A stretch of 64,000 bases of DNA, taken from contig CBDEVP010000001.1 of assembly GCA_965243485.1 (NCBI GenBank), positions 2,976,001-3,040,000 on the forward strand, given 5' to 3'. This document shows positions 62,088 through 64,000 of the stretch, piece after piece. The DNA is from UBA7330 sp965243485. Lineage in GTDB: Bacteria; Bacteroidota; Bacteroidia; Cytophagales; Cyclobacteriaceae. The notes below the pieces were generated by a model. The model ran no database searches, was not told the origin of the DNA, and saw nothing but the letters and a program-made list of their open reading frames with translations. The first letter of the stretch is position 1; each line of letters begins with the position of its first letter. Position numbers and translations under genes: made by a program.

Positions 62088-64000
62088 ATGATTGTAAAAT
62101 TACACAAAATAGCTATTCACATGTCCAAAATTGGGATTTATGTGATGATAGTGCTCCAGTCGATATCGATGTCACTGGCCACTGAGACGGCAGCTCAAAG
62201 TAAATATCTGAGTGAGATTACTGTTGAGTTGCATGAGACTGATTCAAGATCTTTGATTGCATTGATTGAAGAAATTGAATCTGAAACGGATTTCAGGTTT
62301 GCATACAGCAAGAAGGAAATCAGGGGGAAATCAATTGATGTAGCGGGAGGTAACTGGAACCTCTACGAGTTGCTCAAGGAAGTATCGGTTCAATCGGGAC
62401 TTTCACTACGGCGTGTCAATGAATCTATTTCTTTATTGCAACCCAGGGAAGAACCCGTAGTAACAGATAATTTAGATGCTCAACTATCAATTTCCGGGAC
62501 GGTTACAGATCCATCGGGAGAAGCACTCCCTGGAGCAACTGTGGTAGAAAAGGGAACAGGGAATGGTACTATCACAGATGTTGACGGCAAATTCAGTCTC
62601 AATGTAAATGAAGGTTCAATTTTATCGGTATCATTTGTCGGTTACAGATCTACCGAAATCAATGTAGGGACCCAGACAAGTTTCAGTATTTCCCTTGATG
62701 AAGATTCGGAGCAATTAGACGAGGTAGTCGTGGTTGGGTACGGATCTCAGGTAAGGAGAGATGTGACCGGTTCTATTGCCAAGGTCAAGAGTGAGGACCT
62801 TACTTCCTTTTCATCCATTTCAATGGATCAAACGCTTCAGGGGCTGGCACCTGGCGTGCAGGTTTCGGCTACCAACGGAGTACCCGGAGCACCTGCACGG
62901 GTGATGATACGGGGTACTAATTCCATTTCATCAGGTACTGAGCCCCTGTGGATCATTGATGGGATGATCCTGATGGCAAATGGTCAGGAGTTGGAAGGAA
63001 ATACGGCTAATGTGGGTACGACCCCTCAAAACCCGCTTTCCATGATCAACCCTAATGATATTGAATCCATTGAAGTACTAAAAGACGCCTCAGCAACAGC
63101 CATTTATGGAAACAGAGGGTCTGGTGGGGTGATTATTGTCACTACAAAAAGTGGCAAAGGCCAACGGGGAACCTTTAATGTGAATTACCAGCAGGGTGTT
63201 TCGAATGTCGTTCGGGGTCCCAAAGAGATTGGTTTTGTAAATGGTGATCAGTGGCTGAGTGTGGTGGATGAAGCCAGAGCCAATGACGGATTACCTCCGT
63301 TTAATCCCAATGAAGTTCTTAACAGTGCGATTGATCCTAATGCCGTTTTATCAAGGAATCAAACAACCAATACGGATTGGTATGATATCGTATTACAGCA
63401 AGGTAGCTTCAAAGATCTGAATGTTTCAGCCTCTAAAGGGACAGACAATACCAGCTACTACATCTCAGGGCAATATCGAAAAGATCAAAGTATCCTTGCC
63501 GGAAATGATTTTGAGAGATTTAGCGGAAGAGCCAATTTAGACTTTGAGCCTGTAGAGCACCTTACCTTAGGATTAAGGTCGACTGTCACTTTTTCTGATA
63601 ATGTAAGAGCCCCAAATGGAGGTGCACCAGGTGGGAACAAGAACCTGGCAAATCCAGGTTATAATGCCACGAATTCCACGATATATCCATGGTTGCCAAT
63701 CTACCATCCCACTGCAACAGATCCGAACGGGAATCCGATTTTGTTTGATCCGCTCTCTGGTAGAAACCCCGTGGCTTCATTAAACAAGGATAATTATATC
63801 CACAATGCCAAATCACTCAGGACCATTAATCTGGTCACTCTGGATTATCATATTCCATGGGTTGAAGGATTGACATTCCATACGGAATATGGATATGATT
63901 ATTTCAATTCGGCCAGTGTGGAATGGGCCAATACGGTCATCAGGCAAGGTTCTCCCTATGCTTTCGATGTCAATAATACAGATCAAAGGTGGAATTACAA
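62088..64000 (+). CDS. SusC/RagA-like TonB-dependent receptor with STN domain (5' part, cut by right window edge)
   Basis: The frame runs from the ATG at 62088 without a stop to the window end, 637 codons. A signal-type segment (KIGIYVMIVLQSISMSLA) is followed by an STN domain (LIALIEEIESETDFRFAYSKKE), which links it to FecR signalling. Then a carboxypeptidase-regulatory-like domain (ISGTVTDPSGEALPGATVV), the SusC linker DEVVVVGYGSQ, and a plug domain (MIRGTNSISSGTEPLWIIDGM, YGNRGSGGVIIVTTKSGKG). Barrel strands begin after about residue 370. A SusD-like lipoprotein would be expected next. The cut end is only the window border. Confidence 0.93.
   Translation, partial: MIVKLHKIAIHMSKIGIYVMIVLQSISMSLATETAAQSKYLSEITVELHETDSRSLIALIEEIESETDFRFAYSKKEIRGKSIDVAGGNWNLYELLKEVSVQSGLSLRRVNESISLLQPREEPVVTDNLDAQLSISGTVTDPSGEALPGATVVEKGTGNGTITDVDGKFSLNVNEGSILSVSFVGYRSTEINVGTQTSFSISLDEDSEQLDEVVVVGYGSQVRRDVTGSIAKVKSEDLTSFSSISMDQTLQGLAPGVQVSATNGVPGAPARVMIRGTNSISSGTEPLWIIDGMILMANGQELEGNTANVGTTPQNPLSMINPNDIESIEVLKDASATAIYGNRGSGGVIIVTTKSGKGQRGTFNVNYQQGVSNVVRGPKEIGFVNGDQWLSVVDEARANDGLPPFNPNEVLNSAIDPNAVLSRNQTTNTDWYDIVLQQGSFKDLNVSASKGTDNTSYYISGQYRKDQSILAGNDFERFSGRANLDFEPVEHLTLGLRSTVTFSDNVRAPNGGAPGGNKNLANPGYNATNSTIYPWLPIYHPTATDPNGNPILFDPLSGRNPVASLNKDNYIHNAKSLRTINLVTLDYHIPWVEGLTFHTEYGYDYFNSASVEWANTVIRQGSPYAFDVNNTDQRWNY

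Noticed and set aside
1..64000. tRNA, rRNA or CRISPR array
   Set aside because: No cloverleaf-like TTCGANNCC arms, rRNA stretches or regularly spaced repeats were noticed in any intergenic gap.

Overview
The window looks like a chromosome segment of a Bacteroidetes bacterium, most likely of the Cytophagales type. The evidence is a SusC-type TonB receptor with an ECF sigma/FecR pair, a Bacteroidetes-style his operon (hisG-hisD-hisC-bifunctional hisB), TANNTTTG-like -7 promoter boxes, many lipoproteins with a lipobox cysteine, and a TamB/TamA pair. It has no rRNA, tRNA or CRISPR array that I can see. Most of it is ordinary core genome, with accessory DNA concentrated at about 7.8-8.5 kb, 34.4-36.0 kb and 45.3-54.9 kb.

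Layout. 0-7 kb: the 3' end of a ComEC-like gene, recQ, then pgk and a Sua5/TsaC-type gene on the minus strand, a 51-aa membrane protein and a repeat-rich secreted protein. 7.8-8.5 kb: a decayed REP-associated tyrosine transposase (RAYT) flanked by two inverted REP-like palindromes. 8.5-16.5 kb, mostly minus strand: CDF metal transporter, 2-oxoacid dehydrogenase E2, CinA, then an operon fmt-folA-membrane protein-SDR-MBL hydrolase. 16.6-22.9 kb: serine beta-lactamase-like enzyme, hemolysin III-like protein, NamZ-type muramidase, FtsX/LolE-type permease, dolichol-phosphate-mannose-synthase-like glycosyltransferase. 22.9-29 kb: an arginine-themed cluster (arginine decarboxylase divergent from two guanidine-modifying enzymes, argS and menA in overlapping order). 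29-34.4 kb: UspA protein and hisGDCB; the remaining his genes are not next to it. 34.4-36 kb: small accessory genes, including an orphan DUF433 antitoxin and a duplicated Kazal-type lipoprotein. 36-43.3 kb: tamB and a tamA/bamA-like gene. 43.6-46.1 kb: UspA protein, NYN-domain protein, and a DUF433 antitoxin with a wrecked DUF5615 toxin.

46.2-48.6 kb: an IS3-family element with recognisable ends and a 3-bp target duplication has split a secreted glycosidase-like gene; deleting the element and one CAG copy restores the reading frame. 49-51 kb: three small-to-medium lipoprotein genes of unknown role.

51.3-54.5 kb is the most interesting stretch: three gene cassettes (a Schlafen-AlbA/RecG-like regulator, a ParE-type toxin-antitoxin pair, and an AT-rich lipoprotein) are separated by attC-like sites. 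The inverse core after each gene is the exact reverse complement of the core that precedes the same gene, as expected for integron cassettes. No integrase gene is in the window, so this looks like a CALIN, an integrase-less attC cluster.

54.9-64 kb: PH-domain protein, M14 carboxypeptidase, DUF4386 membrane protein, then a sulfatase and an alpha/beta hydrolase divergent from an ECF sigma factor, FecR anti-sigma and SusC-like receptor that runs off the right edge. This last group resembles the regulatory and uptake end of a sulfated-polysaccharide utilisation locus.
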